Numbered from the stretch's first letter, positions 44,880 to 58,222 are shown. The stretch: 64,000 nt of DNA from Cycas panzhihuaensis (GCA_023213395.1 CM041465.1:33549741-33613740), one strand, 5' to 3'. A program made the numbers and translations. Notes: generated by a model from the sequence alone, not told the origin.

Positions 44880-45925
44880 ATGCGCATGATAGATGACTTC
44901 AAAGTGATAATGATTAAGGTAGAGTGCAGAAGATGTGTGTTGTTGCGATCTTTATACTAAGATAAAAATGTTAATGGAGACCATTGTAGGGTTGGTGGCT
45001 CATAATTTGGATCATGTAGAAATTTTAGCATATCTGATTTGGAGATTGACTAAGTTTCCTCACAATGGGAAAATGTCACTTGGGGATAAAAAGACATAGG
45101 TAGATTGGGAAATTATGCAAGCATTCTGTAAACCAGGTGCCCAATATTACTCTGGTAGCACCAATGTTGATGATCTATGAGATTGCCAACTCACTGGTTA
45201 GCCAAAATTCTTGTGACAAAGGTTTTGATAAAGACAAAGTACACTTAATGCCTTGAGGGTATATTAACAACTTTGCAAGAGGTCCACTAAGTCATGGTAT
45301 TTAATTGGAGTGAATTCTTGGCACAATCTATTAGGAAATAACCATAGGAACTTTAGGGAGAAAAACCAATGTTCAAACAACCCTCACTGTTGTTAGGGTT
45401 GTTGTTTGCACAAATACCTATAGCAAAACCTCTACAAGAACAAATTGAGAAAAATTGACCATTAATGCTATAATGGATAGGTGCATTTTCTTATGACATA
45501 AAATCTAAGAAAATGAGGTTGAGGGTGAATGCAACAATGAGACATATAATAGAAGGGTTCTAGGGAAGTGTGCCAAAACCATACCACCATAGGTCAAAGA
45601 AGAAGGCCATGAAGTATACACACCAAAAGGTTGAGTTGAATTAGAAGAGGAAATGGAAGAACCGTTAATAACTCCATCCCCATAGCTATCGCCAATACAT
45701 GGAGACCTAGGAGAGGGTACATCCCAAGAAAAGGATGTCATAGGCAACAAAATCCAAAAGATGAAGGAATGGTTGGATGAGATTCAGATAGAATAGGATA
45801 ATCAAGAGGAGAAAGTCATGACATTAGAATGAGCACTTGCGAAGAAAAAAACCATGGAAGTGGAGAATTTAACAAAATTGAATGAAGATATGATAGTTGA
45901 ATTCAAGCATACATTGCAATAGTTG
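44880..45925 (+). pseudogene. Gypsy-D extra ORF remnant
   Basis: Stop-rich, but with blocks that match the extra ORFs of Gypsy-A and Gypsy-B: VFNWSEFLAQSIRK (near 45298; Gypsy-B FNWEKFVKQ, Gypsy-A WCEFMAMNIRQ), PSLLLGLLFAQIPIAKPLQE (compare Gypsy-A SLLLATLFHQLSEAQLL), an acidic segment, then a coiled segment KDVIGNKIQKMKEWLDEIQI and TKLNEDMIVEFKHTL (Gypsy-A TQINEDLLKV). The following DNA near 46080 (GCTCAACC...TCGAGATAGATG) also matches Gypsy-A near 13830. No gag or pol part of this copy is visible. Confidence 0.5.
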
Positions 45926-47750
45926 TGAGGATGTACATAGAAGGGAAGCACAACTAGCCAAGTTGCAAGGGCAACTTGAGAGAATGGGTGGGAGATGGTG
46001 ACCCACTATTTAAAAAACAAAATTTTGCAGCAATATGACGTTTTTGGCCATTATTTTTTTATAGTTGAGCAAATATGCTCAACCTTGTTCAAGCCTCGAG
46101 ATAGATGTATGTATGGAAATTGGCACATGGGTGCTTGGAACAATTGGGAATGGCCTTAGGGATGGCTCCAACAATAAAATGGCAGAAGTGAGAGTGAAAA
46201 ACAAGGAAAAGCACACTTTCAAATAGTTAGAATCACTGTAAGACTTGCTGGAATGATTACCATTCAGTGATACAACTCTTAAAAAATGGTTAACAGTTTA
46301 CTGCAGAATGGGAACGACTAGAAGGGAATGGGAATGGTTACAAGGAGACGATTCTCCATCATTCCAATGACTATGATGGAAAGTGTTCATATGATTGTAC
46401 AAATGTACGGAAAAGTGTTAATAATGAGTTGTAATTATGTTTTGTTCTAGAAATGTCAAGAGTTGTGTAATGGTTGTACCTTTTGGGTCAAAATGGTCAT
46501 AAAAGGGGTACAAATAGGCCATTTTTATCCTAATTTTGATGTGTAAACTGAATTAGTGAATCATATACAATGTTTTCAAGGGTGAGAGCCAATTCATCGA
46601 ATCATATGTAATGTTCTCTAATGTGAAAGATGAGCATTCAAGCATACCCAAAAGGTAAAGCATTCCTTGGCATTGTACTTGGCAATTGTTTAATGGAATT
46701 ATGAATTCCGTAAAAAAAACATATGTTTCTTGTGTTTTTTGTATGCTTATATATGTCATATATGTTTGTGTGTGTATAAATATTAACATACAATAAGTCA
46801 ACAACGTGTGCAAGGCTTGAGGACATGCCGAGGATGGCATCAAGGTAAAGAGGATATGTGACCGAAGTGTAAATGGGCGGTTTCTAGGCAACCAGTATAC
46901 AACATATAAGTCAACAATAGGAAATGACAGTTCGATACAAAAAATGCAAGAAAAAAATGATTAATAGTTGAGGGTGATGAAGCTCCAGGAGCAGCCCAAG
47001 GGTAACGAAGGGGAAAAATAAACCCCCAAAAAAATTTAAAATGTAGCAAACTTTTGGCAGCGAGTGTGGCCAAGGACGCTCACCAATTTTACACCCTTGG
47101 AAAATATGGCCTGAAATGGTTGGTTGAGCGGATGTGAGCTGATGGAATAGATAATAGAACAATTGACCTGTGTCGACAAGCATTTGGCTGGGCTGATAGA
47201 ACGATTGGAACAACTGACATGAGTAACGCAACAGCCTGTTGAGCCAACGGAATGGCTAGTATTGCCTTGCAAAGAGGAATAACCCATGTAGGAACAGCCA
47301 TAACAGCCCATACATGAATGGCCCCTTAAATAGGAATAGGTCAGGAGAGGCACCGTACAATCTAATACGGTTGGCAAGTGTAGTCGTGTGTAGTTGTAAT
47401 TAAGATTTAGTTGTAAAGAGTCGTATAGTGATGTCGATCTGTGTAAAGACACATTTTTGATAGGTTAAATAGGGCATTCTCACACTAATGTTGAGGTGAG
47501 AGCCAAGTCACTTGTTCATATGCAATATTCTTTAGTATGAGAACTGAGTAATCCGAGTAGACATAACAGAATCTAGTATAATATTCTGCTTAACATCTAA
47601 TGAAATAATAACGGGTTAAATGGAATATGTATGTATGTATGTGCCCTTACCTGAATGCTTGAATGAATTTTAGAGTACGAATTGCATGACTGAATGGTCG
47701 CTGGTACATCCCTCTTAGCCATTTAAGGCGCATCCAAGACACGGAGAATT
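45926..47750. other. Decayed repeat DNA, probable gypsy 3' region or LTR
   Basis: No gene. Two diverged direct copies of a roughly 75-bp stretch around GGTGAGAGCCAA (about 46570-46645 and 47490-47565). TATGTATG repeats near 47630. Confidence 0.4.
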
Positions 47751-50700
47751 GACACCGCCATGTGATTAACAGAGGCAGGCAATCGCGGGACAGATGGAGC
47801 GCTGTCCACCAGTCAATACTCCTCTCATTCGAGTCAGAAGTTTTTCCTCTGTGTTGCAGTTAGTGCAATTATTTGCGCCTCACCCCGTCTGAGAAATTAT
47901 CTATTTGAATCTAAAATGTTTTTGGGTGCCTTGCGCATACCAGATACATTTATCGTTTAATGATTATGTGCTCTCACATGTGGATGCTCGTTCATCACTG
48001 TAATACACTGTTGCAAGATTTCATTTCTGTTTGTTATATAGTCTTCTATGGGGTATTTAAAGCGATATGATCTTTGTTGCTTAATAAAGTATTTTGATAA
48101 CTGGCTATTTGCAGGTCTTATCTTAGCAGCATTGGGTCAGTTAGACTTCTATCTAAGAAACCTTTGAGCAGTAAATGCAACCGCTGCTAGCCTCACATAA
48201 AACCATAGAGAACTGGCTCAATATGATGTTAATAATATGCTTCAAGATGGCATGAAGAAAGCCCATGTTCCTGTTACAAATGAGAACGGAAATGACAATA
48301 CGAAAGGGTCTGGCAGCGGGGTTTTGAAGAAGAATCCCTGTGTATGTGGGAGCAATGCCTTTGTCAAAACCAGCAGAAGCCATGCGGGATGTAGGACTAG
48401 CATGTCTGCTACATTTAATGGTCTTGGTGATTAAGGTCTTTTAGCCCTTATTTTTGTTAAGGGTTGCCACTAAATGTTATTGCGTGGACGGAGTGGAAAA
48501 GCTTTTGGGTTTGTCTGTACCACAGACAAGTGGATCGACTGAGATGAGCTTTGTTGCTGTTGATGAAAATGCCACGTGAATTCTCCGGATTATTGTCCAA
48601 TTCTTACGTCAACATGGCTGTCAGGTCACATGGTATTGCAATTGAATTATGGAGTTCATGCTGATCTGTCACATAAATATGGGACGATCATATTGCAAAG
48701 TGTTTCACACTTTGATATTTTACTTTTCATGTTATTTGGTCATATTTGTTGTATGTTATAGTCATATAGTCAAAAGTCTTAGTTAACAGGTGCGCATTGT
48801 TTACAAAGATAATAGATATATTACATTTGGGCAAATCACTAAATCTGAAGTCTTTCCATGATAGCATGAAAATGACAAGTGGACGTACTGTGCTCATGGA
48901 AAACATATTTATACCTTAATCATATCTTTTGCAGTCTTAAACTGGCATCTGAACCTGCTGCTTGAAGGTCATGTAGCATTCACCAGACTGGGCTTCTTTC
49001 TGATCGAGGTCTGTATAGTTAGTGTTTTAAGCTAATGCCCTTATTTACTGGGGCGTTTCCGTGTTTGTACGTTATTATTGGACTGAGAACATATTGCTTC
49101 CCTTGTTCTTTGATGGTTCCCTTCTAAATATCATTACTCATTTATTTATGAGTTACATTTACTGGGAGATGTGATCTTTGTTGCAAACTTGTTTCCTTAA
49201 CTGTGACATGTTGTGCTGGGTATGTCACAAGTCCTGTTTTGAAAGGTTAATTAAACCACCCTAGTGCAGGATATTAGTTAATTGAGGGGACTACCAAGAA
49301 TATCAAATCTTCTACAACATTGGTGGGGTAGTGAAAGATTGACTGGTAGCAGTCCATTGTTGTTTTTATACTTGTACTAGCGTTACTACTCTGAGAGCTT
49401 CTCAGGGATGTCTCCTTTATGAAATTTGCCTAGATAGATCTGCACAAGGTCCTCAATGGTGACAGAAACTTAAATGTTTATTGGGTTGTACATCTTAATA
49501 GCCTCTTATGATTTAAATTAACTCTTTCTTGAATCTATGTACATTTCTTGAAAAATTGCTGGAAGAACTTTTTGCATAAGTACATCACATCTTCCATCCT
49601 TCATATTACTACAGTATAATTGATATAGGTGGGACAGATATTGCCCTCTGTGTTGGATCAAACTCAGGTAAATTTTATTTTGAAGGAAAATTTGGCACTG
49701 TTTATGTTACATTACAACTTTTTCCATCTCAATTCAATTCAAAAGGATTTGAGGGACCATGAAAACTGTTGCTCTTTTGTGAAAGTAGGTAGCATATTTG
49801 TATCTACGGCAGCATTGCTGACTATAAGTAGCAGGATTGCAAACAGAGTTAGATATGAACTCTAGGGCTGCACATCAAACTCAAAGGGGTAACATTATAC
49901 ATGCAATTCAGTGCTACTCTTATGGAGTGCCATATATGGTCATTTAAAACTGGAACATGTAAGTCAAATAGCCACTTAAATTGCAGTCTCAATCAAAGGC
50001 TGATTTGGGGCAGTATTTATTCAAGAGAAATACTAACTTCAGGCTGATTGCAGAAGTATCTTGGGTTATATCAACTATGTGAAATTTTCAATACTGACCA
50101 CTCATCTTTATCAATTGTTATGAGCACTTCAATAGAGTAGATAATAAAAGCATTACATTACATTACGTCAACAGCATTCAATGCCATTGAAAGTAAATCT
50201 TAGGGGACAAGTTAACCTTGTTCAAGTGCTTATCTCAGTTTTGGATTTTTAGAATCTTGTCAATTAAGTGTCTTTTAGATGGATGTAAGTTATGTATTGA
50301 TTGTATCGTATTTTTAAGATATGTATGTTTACAATTGCAAAAAAAAAAGGTGCCCTTCACAATACCACACCCAGTCATAAATGAGAGTTACCTTGGTCTT
50401 GATTATATCCCCCTATACCGGGTTTAGGACCATTGTAATTGCATTTTGAGTACTAGAGTTTGATCTTCTGTAGTTGTTTTGTATCGCAACATCAATTACA
50501 GTTTCTGAATATGGATTTAGCCGCTCGTTGCCATTGAGTTATTCATGGCTTAATATTCTAGTCTCCAAACAAATTGTTGTGAAATTGAGAGAGAACAAAT
50601 TGTTTCACTTTGTGTGTTCTTTGTGAAAGAGGGAGGTCATCAATTTCAAGAGGCTTGCTCCCGTTCTCTCGACTCTGCATGCACATTCGACATTTTGTCT

Positions 50701-52229
50701 GCCATTCGTTGTGGGAGCATTTTGAATGGATATAATCTGTAAGCGGGTTCCATCAAGTTGTTAGTTTACGTATGAAATCAACCAAAGATAAAAAATTAAT
50801 CGGCATATTGTTGGAATTGTTCTTGACATGGTCACAAGAATAATGACATCATTTATATCATTTTATTTTAGATATAATAATATGATCTAGTTTGGTATAC
50901 ATGGGGACGTCCCTAGGTAATAAAGTCCAAGAGATATTGCCAAATGCCATGGCTTGTGCATGGTACTTGCGTTTTGCTCTAAATCATTAGATGGTTTGGG
51001 GTATGAGTGCAAGAACTAGTAGTATTGGAGAACGTTGTAAGTGGTATTAGTGATATGTATGTTTTATGCAATGGTTGAGATGATGATAGACATCAAATTA
51101 GTTTGTGATGTTTCAATAATGAATGTATTATATTTGTTATGCAATGTTCTATTATTAAAGTATAGTTGCATCTAACATTCTCAAACAATTTTAATTTATT
51201 TGTAGTAGTAGCCCATAGCTAATTTGGTTTGTGCTTGTTGGGCTTATCATACGGTTGGACTAAAAATAATTGGGTTTTCATGAGATTGATGATATGCTTG
51301 GAATTGCATGGAGACAACAATAATACTTTTATAAACAACAAATCTAATACATATTTAATTTTCTCTATAAATTGGCTTAGCAATTTGCATAATTACCCTA
51401 GTTGATGCAATAAACCTCATTGTACTATGGATTCCCTTAATTGTATTGCAGGGGTTTCTATTGATAATCTTAATTTATTTGATCCATGCATCAATGTCTA
51501 CCTCTCATCATGTGTCGCTTAAATATATTAACATTAACCACAAATGAAAAACTCATAATAAATAAATTTGACCTAGACACAATAGACTATTGACAAGTAG
51601 TTATCAACTAAGGTCTTCTCACAACTGTCAATGATGAACAAGATGAAATATAAATGATTCACACACGTTGTCACAAGAATACTTAATGTTGCTATCATTC
51701 AATCCTCGATGAACAAGAAATGATATAGATGTCTTTCATACTCTCATAGAATATTTTAATATTGCTATATATGCTATAAAAATCATATATAAATACTTTA
51801 ATAATGGGTCATTAATGATTAGTTAAATGAGTTGTAATGATGCATTGGACCCTTGAACTAAAGGGTTCAATTGGCACCCATATGAAGCATATGTGTGTGT
51901 GTGTTTTGTGTGTTGAGGCGTACACATATGTGCATGCACACAGGCACATACATACATACATATATATATTTGTGTGTTATACACACATACACACTAACAC
52001 ATACATATAATTAAATGTTGGCAAAAAATAGATATCATTAAATTATAAATTCAAGATAATACAAAGTGTTGAATAGCTCGAGAGTCAAGTGGATGTACTT
52101 GTCCAATCTTTTACATGCAATGCATTCAAAATAGCTATGTTAGAATAAAGATTTTTCTTAAGTTATTTGTGGAGAGAAGCAAAGCAAGCATAATGAGATA
52201 GCCACATTAGAATTTCCTTCCTTATATGT
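47751..52229. other. 4.5 kb without recognisable transposon protein
   Basis: Stop-rich on both strands, AT-rich to the right, with a TG/CA-rich low-complexity patch near 51890-52015. No retroelement motif was found. A TTTGCAG acceptor-like site lies near 48115 and short exon-like stretches follow (see 48237-48640). May be low-copy DNA or very old repeats. Confidence 0.4.
48237..48640 (+). pseudogene. Possible fragment of a host gene (exon remnants)
   Basis: One frame of 66 codons (MLQDGMKKAHVPVTNENGND at its start, later CVCGSNAFVKTSRSH) and, about 50 bp further, a stretch VDGVEKLLGLSVPQTSG, EMSFVAVDENAT, stop, ILRIIVQFLRQHG. Composition looks more like cellular protein than the surrounding DNA, and a possible intron end lies at about 48115. 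I do not recognise the protein. Chance open reading is a real alternative. Confidence 0.18.
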
Positions 52230-52239
52230 CCAAAGGTTT

Positions 52240-55200
52240 AATTAAAGGACGGGACTACTTTTTGAAAGTAAGTTGTGGTACGAATTGTCCAAATTTCGTG
52301 TAGTATGGTCTTAAGGAGAAGAAGCCAAAGGTCTATCAAGTGTTGGTGAGTCGCTAACCAATCGTATGCCATTGCCCAACTCCTCTTAATTAATCAGGAA
52401 TGAAGAGGCAAATGACCATTACAAATTTTGGTGAAGCTTTGATCCTGATTAAAAATCTGGAAGGCAATATACTAAATGACCTGGATTAGAGGCCATTGCC
52501 AGCAAATGTGATCAAAGTTGTCATTTTGAGCACCACATACTAGATAGCAAGATTGGCAACTTATATTCCACTGATTCCACATGTCCTAGAAAATGAAAGC
52601 CTTGTGCAGGATCCTCCAATGAAGCACATTGTATTTGGGTTGTGCTTGTTTCCACCATATCCACCCCCATTTAGCTTGAAGTTGGGTGTGTTGATATTGT
52701 TGACTATGTAATGGGTAATAGAATTCTATGGGCTTGAAAACTCGACCCCTAGAAAGGAATATGAGTCCTTCCTCCTCCTCTAATTCCTTAGAGGCGGTAA
52801 GAGGGTCCACTTGCCGCATAAAAAGGTTGAATCTATCAGCCAATTGTAGGAGTAGAGGTTCAGGCTGAGAGTTAAGCTCCATCAAGAGTTCAACAAAATC
52901 TTTCCAACAAAGTTGACTGAAATTGTGGAACCAAGCCATAGTGTGCCAATTGTGAGTGCTAAAGAACTAAGCTAAGGGTACAAACTCTTCTTGACTAACT
53001 AGTGAGGGGAAACTTGGAGGCAACCACTTGTCGATCCAAAAGTTAACTTGAAGGCCTATCGATCCTAGAAAACAAATAGTATTGTAGTGGAGATTGTCCC
53101 AAGTTGTTATCATTTGATTCCAGATAATAGAGCTTTTATAAAAGTAGTTTGAAGCAGCTAGTTGTTGTTTTGCAGAAAATGCAAAATAGTACTTTCTTCT
53201 GATAATATATGCCCATTTATCATTCTCTCTATTCCGAAGGTCCCATAACCGCTTAACTCCTCTCACCTTTGCCATGATAAAAGGGTCTTTGAGGCCAAGG
53301 CCATCTTGACCCTTGTGATCTGAAACCATGCTCCATTTCACAGGGCAGAAGGTCTTCTTTTCAGCTGACCACAGTTTCTGGAGAAATCTTATGAATAGAC
53401 TCTGGGTTGCAGATAACACTATTTTAGGTGCTTGAATGATGGACATTTAAGTAATTTGGCATTTGGGATAGGGTCAATTCTATTAAGCTGCGTCAGCTTG
53501 CTAAGTTTAGAGTTCTGATTGGCCATGCATCTAGCTTCTTCTTGATTTTCAGGATGTAGGGGCACCAATAAGAAATTTTTAATCTAAAAAGGCCCATAGG
53601 GATGCCTAAATATTTGAAAATTGTGGATCTAGGAGTGATTGGGACTCCAAGAATAGTTGCCAAAGTGGATTGAGCCTCTATATCCACCTCATAGAAAATG
53701 ATGCTAGATTTACTATAATTGATTGTCATCCTAATGGCAAGCCCAAAAACACTAAGCGCTTGGCTCTAGACACTAATTTCTACTTGCGAAGGATGACCCA
53801 ACAAAATGGTATCATTTGCGAATATCCGATGCCTTGTGGTCTCTATTCCATCAATAGATATCCCTTGGAGGAGACCTACTAATTGGAGCCATACTAATAG
53901 GGAAGAGAGACCTTCCATAGTGATCGCGAAGAGATAAGGAGATATAGGGCAGCCCTGGTGAATTCCTCTACTCATATAGATAAAGCTATCGATTGATCCA
54001 TTGATTTTTATGGCCATAGAAACCGAAGAAATCATGGCTTTGATCCAGTTGATATGTTATAGTTGTAAGCCCTTTCAAGAAAGAATGGCAAAAAGGAAGT
54101 CCCATTCCACCATGTCATATGCTTTATTGATGTCCAATTTGAGCAAAGCAGCTTGTTGCTTTTTTGTACATATGGTATGGAGAGCCTTAACAATCACAGT
54201 AATGCTATCTGCTATGTGTTGGCCTCTTATAAAGGCAGTTTGATTTTCATTAACAACTTGCAGGAGGAACTCTTTAAGTTGGTTGGATAAAACTTTAGGT
54301 ATTATCTTATATGAGGTGTTACAGAGACTTATGGGTCTCCATTGGTGGATGGTGGATGGAGTGCCACTTTTTGGAATCAAGGACCCCATAGTTGTGTTGA
54401 TGGCTGGGTGCATTCTACCTGTCCGATGAACCTCTTCCACAACTTCAGCTAGGAGCTAAGACATTTCATCAAACTGTATGGCTAATAGGAGCTCAACAGG
54501 GATTCCATCTAGGCTGGGTGACTTGCCTTTGGGAAGCTTCATCACAATTTTGTGAATCTCCTCCTTGGTAATCGATCTATTGAGATTATCATTGAGATTT
54601 CTACAATATTTCTCTAGAATTGGGTTTACTTTGGATAGAATAATTTGAGCAACTCTAACCTTAGAGGCCGAGAAACCCTGAGTGGTCCATAATCTGTCAA
54701 AATGATGGAGAAACTTAGCTTGAATTTTGTGGAACGAGTATGCAACCTCTACAGGAGAAACCTAAAGGCACTTAAGCGACCATTGATGTTGCATTGCTTT
54801 AGCATAGTGGTTGAAGAATTTTGAATTCTGATTTGCATTAAGTCTCCATTGAATATTTGACCATGTTTTCCATTTTTCAGCTTCTTGATTTTGCATAAGA
54901 AGAAATTGATTATTTAAATCAATGAGATTCGAATGAAGGTCAAGTGATCCTTTTCCCCTGTTCAAAAACCTTTTGCATGTCCCAAATAGAGACCAACAAG
55001 GACTCCCTTTGTTCCTGAAATTTACGTTTGTGATCTTTGCTAAAAATCTTAATGGGGATTTCAGTCCCCTCATAATCGTTGTCCACTAATCACTAGGGCT
55101 ATGTAAATTTTCTGAACTAGTATACAGTTCTTTCCACCATTGTTGTAGGGTTGTCCTAAAGTTATCCAACTTGAGTAAATTTATGTTGAGTTTAAAAACT

Positions 55201-55960
55201 GTCTTCACTATAGTAGAAGGATCAGTGCCAATTGCAAGTTGGATTTTAATGGGGACACCATTAGATAACACAATCGCATTCACCAAAATGTATTGGTATG
55301 GGGTAATGAGATGGCTGAGTGAGTTTGATATATAAACTCTATCCAATATTTCAGTTATGCGGCTGCTACCCTGACGATTGTTGGTCCATGTAAACTTAAG
55401 AGGCCCCTTCCAAGGTAGTTCAGAAAGACCCAAGTCATCTTTGAGTCCAGTGAATGTTAAATTGTCCTTTTGATAAGGTCTTCTAAAATTACCACCTGAA
55501 TTGTCATTAGGGTATTCCACAAAATTAAAATCCCCTAATAGTACTATATGGTCATACTCATCCTAATAGTTATGTAGAGCACTTGCCAAAAGTTGCCACA
55601 AGTCATGTCTGACATGAGCATCAGTAGAGGCGTAGACTCCAATGACCCAACAAACAAATTGATCCTTTTCTATTTTTAAACATAGCCAACCTTGAAAAGG
55701 GCTTACAATATACTGAAGCATTTTCCATTGATTGTTCCATAAAATACATAGTACTCCGATGGGTCGGTCTGGAATGATTGCTTTCCATTGAGTTGATGGC
55801 CATATACCTCGAGTTATGTGTTGCATGTCATTGTCAAACACAATATGAGTTTCCATGAGAACCAAAAAATAAGGATGATGATGTTGAACTATACATTTTA
55901 ATTCTAGGTGTTTGCGAAGGTGGGGGGGGGACCTATACCCCTAATGTTCTAAGTTATTGC
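52240..55960 (-). pseudogene. LINE ORF2: endonuclease, reverse transcriptase, zf-RVT
   Basis: Endonuclease blocks: LMETHI (55850), VIGVYAS, LLGDFNFVE (about 55550), FTWTNNRQGSSRI and LSNGVPI, where the usual S-D-H is S-N-G. RT blocks: PKSGTPSTIHQWRPISLCNT (54300-54410), VNENQTAFIRGQHIADSI, LLKLDINKAYDMVEWDFL (Asp kept), SRGIHQGCPISPYLFAI and IFANDTILLGH, where catalytic FADD has become FAND. Then YSKSSIIFYEVD, FKYLGIPMG, a segment with WSMVSDHKGQDGLGLKD, and the zf-RVT-like end (52510-52939) WKQAQPKYNVLHWRILHKAF. Several frameshifts and stops. Confidence 0.88.
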
Positions 55961-56018
55961 TAAAAAATTATTTCTGTCCATTTGGTTGGGAAGAATTGAA
56001 CCGACCTAAAGATTTGAG

Positions 56019-57175
56019 TCAAGTATAGTGTGACGTTTCTTCATTGTTAGGCGCATGTTGTTGAGTTTGATAAACATTCACATTTGAGGATCTTAACCAT
56101 TGAATTTTTGAAACATGATTTGGGGAATTTGCTTCCTCCATAAGCAAGTCGTCTGGATCATCTCGAGGATACCCAAAGCTAGGCACTATAGCAACCTCAG
56201 ATCTTTGTCCTTGGATTGATGAAGTAGCCTTCAATCTTCTTTTGAGTTGATCTCTAGAGTCATTGGAGCCTGGGTCTAGAAGCTAAGTACTTGTGAGGTG
56301 GCCTTTGCCTTTGTTTAATAGACGACTAGTTACAAGCGCCCACCTTTCTTCTTCTCTAGCATGAGGCGAGGCTATATGTTGATAATGGGCAGCTATTTCT
56401 GTGTGGGGTTTCAAAGTTTCCTCAATATTAATGGGGTTGTTTCCTGTCGATTGTTCCTTCTCCCTATTTGCCTTATTGGTATTTGGTTGGATGGGTGGCC
56501 TTTGGTCTGGAATGACTTCATCTTTCCAAGGGTCTAAATTAGGAGGTGTCTAAAATAGGTGAAAATTTGCGCACATACCCAATATTATGGCAAGTTGTGC
56601 ATATGAAAGGAACTCTTTCATAATCCAAGTTAATTTTTATTGACATATCTACAACTTTAATAAATAGGTGTGTTCTTTGAGCAGTTTAGTCATATCAAGC
56701 TTAACACACACTTTTGCCACCCCTAGTAGTGTGATCTAGAGTGTTTGGGTCTAGTTTGATAACTTTACCCAGCATATAACTTATTTTAATTAACTATTCT
56801 CACTCTCTAAATTCATCAGGTAAGAATGGTAGTCATATCCAAACTGGGATTTTCAGAGGCCCGAGGTTGCTCAGATCAAACATGGGGAACCAACGTTGAA
56901 GAGTTAGACTCGAGTTTTGCATGAGCTAAGGACCTCCATATAATACCTTTTCCACATCTATTGTATTTGAAAAGAAAATGTTAAAAAAACCTTTCCCTTT
57001 TAGTTCAAAGGCAACCTTGCCCAAAAGAATGGGGGCCTATATCACTTTTGCTCATTCTTTAAGGGACCATGTGGGAGGGTAAAGATTGTTGAATTTGCCA
57101 ATGAGTGTTTTAGCCCGGAGTTCCATGTAGATGCTTGATCCGAATTTGAATGGAAAAGTGAAGACTTAGTCCAAT
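56019..57175 (-). pseudogene. LINE ORF1 remnant (DUF4283-like with zinc knuckle)
   Basis: ORF1 of plant LINEs binds the element RNA. On the minus strand: VKLDMTKLLKEHTYLL and LDYERVPFICTTCHNIGYVR, the pattern found in plant DUF4283-zinc-knuckle proteins. The knuckle (56560-56601) keeps C-x2-C but His is Tyr and the last Cys is Phe. The C-terminal 56019-56234 segment is polar. Stops are frequent. Identification follows from two short blocks and from position upstream of ORF2. Confidence 0.65.
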
Positions 57176-57264
57176 TGAAACAAATTCATGAACAATATAC
57201 AATATGTTACATTATATTTGAAAATATTTTGATTTTCTTACAAAATTCCGTTATTTTTTCACTC

Positions 57265-58222
57265 TATTATGCATAGACAGGACTGCTACGGCAATTTGAA
57301 AGTGGAGGACTATGTGCTGGGCGCATTTTGGGCTGCTGCGCACTCTCTAGTACCTCTACCAATGATTCCCATATGGAGATTTGGCTATTGTTCAATCACA
57401 AACCCTTTTCTGGAGAAGACTTCTGCCTGGGCATTTTCTACTACGGCTGGTTTTCCTCCTCTGTTGGCTGCGTTTGAGTCTTCCTTGGATTCTCCAATGC
57501 TTCACAGATGAATCCAGGTAGTTTCTAATGCCTCGCGGACGAATCTGTGCAGTTTCTAATACCTCATGGGCAAATCTTTCTCTATTGCACCTCTATTTCT
57601 CCTCTGTTCCTTGCGACTCACGAATTTAGAGCAAAGTTACATTTTAGGCGGCTATTTAGAGCTTTCTCCCCATATTTCTTGCTCCTCCACTGCGTCCACA
57701 ATTGTTGGGCATCCTTCCCTTGATTTCTGGACAGATTTGGGCAGATTTAAAACCTTGCCATGTCTGTTCCATTTCCAAAAACGGTTTCTTCATTCTAGTT
57801 TTTCAACCTGCATTTTGATCGGTTGAAAAACTAATTTAAATCCATTTAATCTATGGTTTCTTTCTTCTATTAAGAAGAGGACACATGTACGATCGTCCTC
57901 CTAAATTTTCGTGCCAAACAGAATCTTTTTCCTCTGTCAAAAATCCATTTTTCCCTTCATCTGTCATTTTTAGGTCGCACCTAAGTTGGGTCTAGTCGCA
58001 CCGACTAGTGATCTGGTCGCATTGCCTGGTGGCCTGGTCGCATTGAGTGGTTGTATCGACTGCTGGACAAGTTGTACCAGAATGCATTTTTTTCAAATTT
58101 TAAGAGTCTAAATAACATTTTTTGATCAAACAAAGGTTGGAAACATGAAGATGAATATTATTAGATGTTTTTATACTCATTTCTGAAGATCATTTTGGAT
58201 TATTAGATCTGAAATCGGGTCA
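57265..58222 (-). repeat. Probable Gypsy-E 3' LTR (low-coordinate end approximate)
   Basis: The minus-strand tract AAAAAGGGGGAATTC is followed by TGACCCGATTTC (58222 downward), the expected tract-LTR junction. Contains degenerate repeats of a GGTCGCA-type motif (57975-58050) and of TTTCTAATGCCTC (57505-57570). No second copy in the window. Confidence 0.55.

Larger units (their letters stand above)
52230..57175 (-). mobile_element. LINE (non-LTR retrotransposon, plant L1 type), degenerate
   Basis: Minus strand order: ORF1 with a nucleic-acid-binding domain and knuckle (56019-57175), then endonuclease, RT and a C-terminal zinc region (52240-55960). No LTRs, as expected. Neither a poly-A tail nor a target duplication could be fixed; the likely 3' end is near 52140-52240. 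Gypsy-E lies immediately to the right. Confidence 0.85.

Noticed and set aside
46553-47452. Several overlapping minus-strand frames of 60-138 codons
   Set aside because: No motif, mutually overlapping in different frames, in a region of decayed repeats.
57269-57826. Two + strand frames of 80 and 86 codons
   Set aside because: They lie in the probable Gypsy-E LTR and show no domain.
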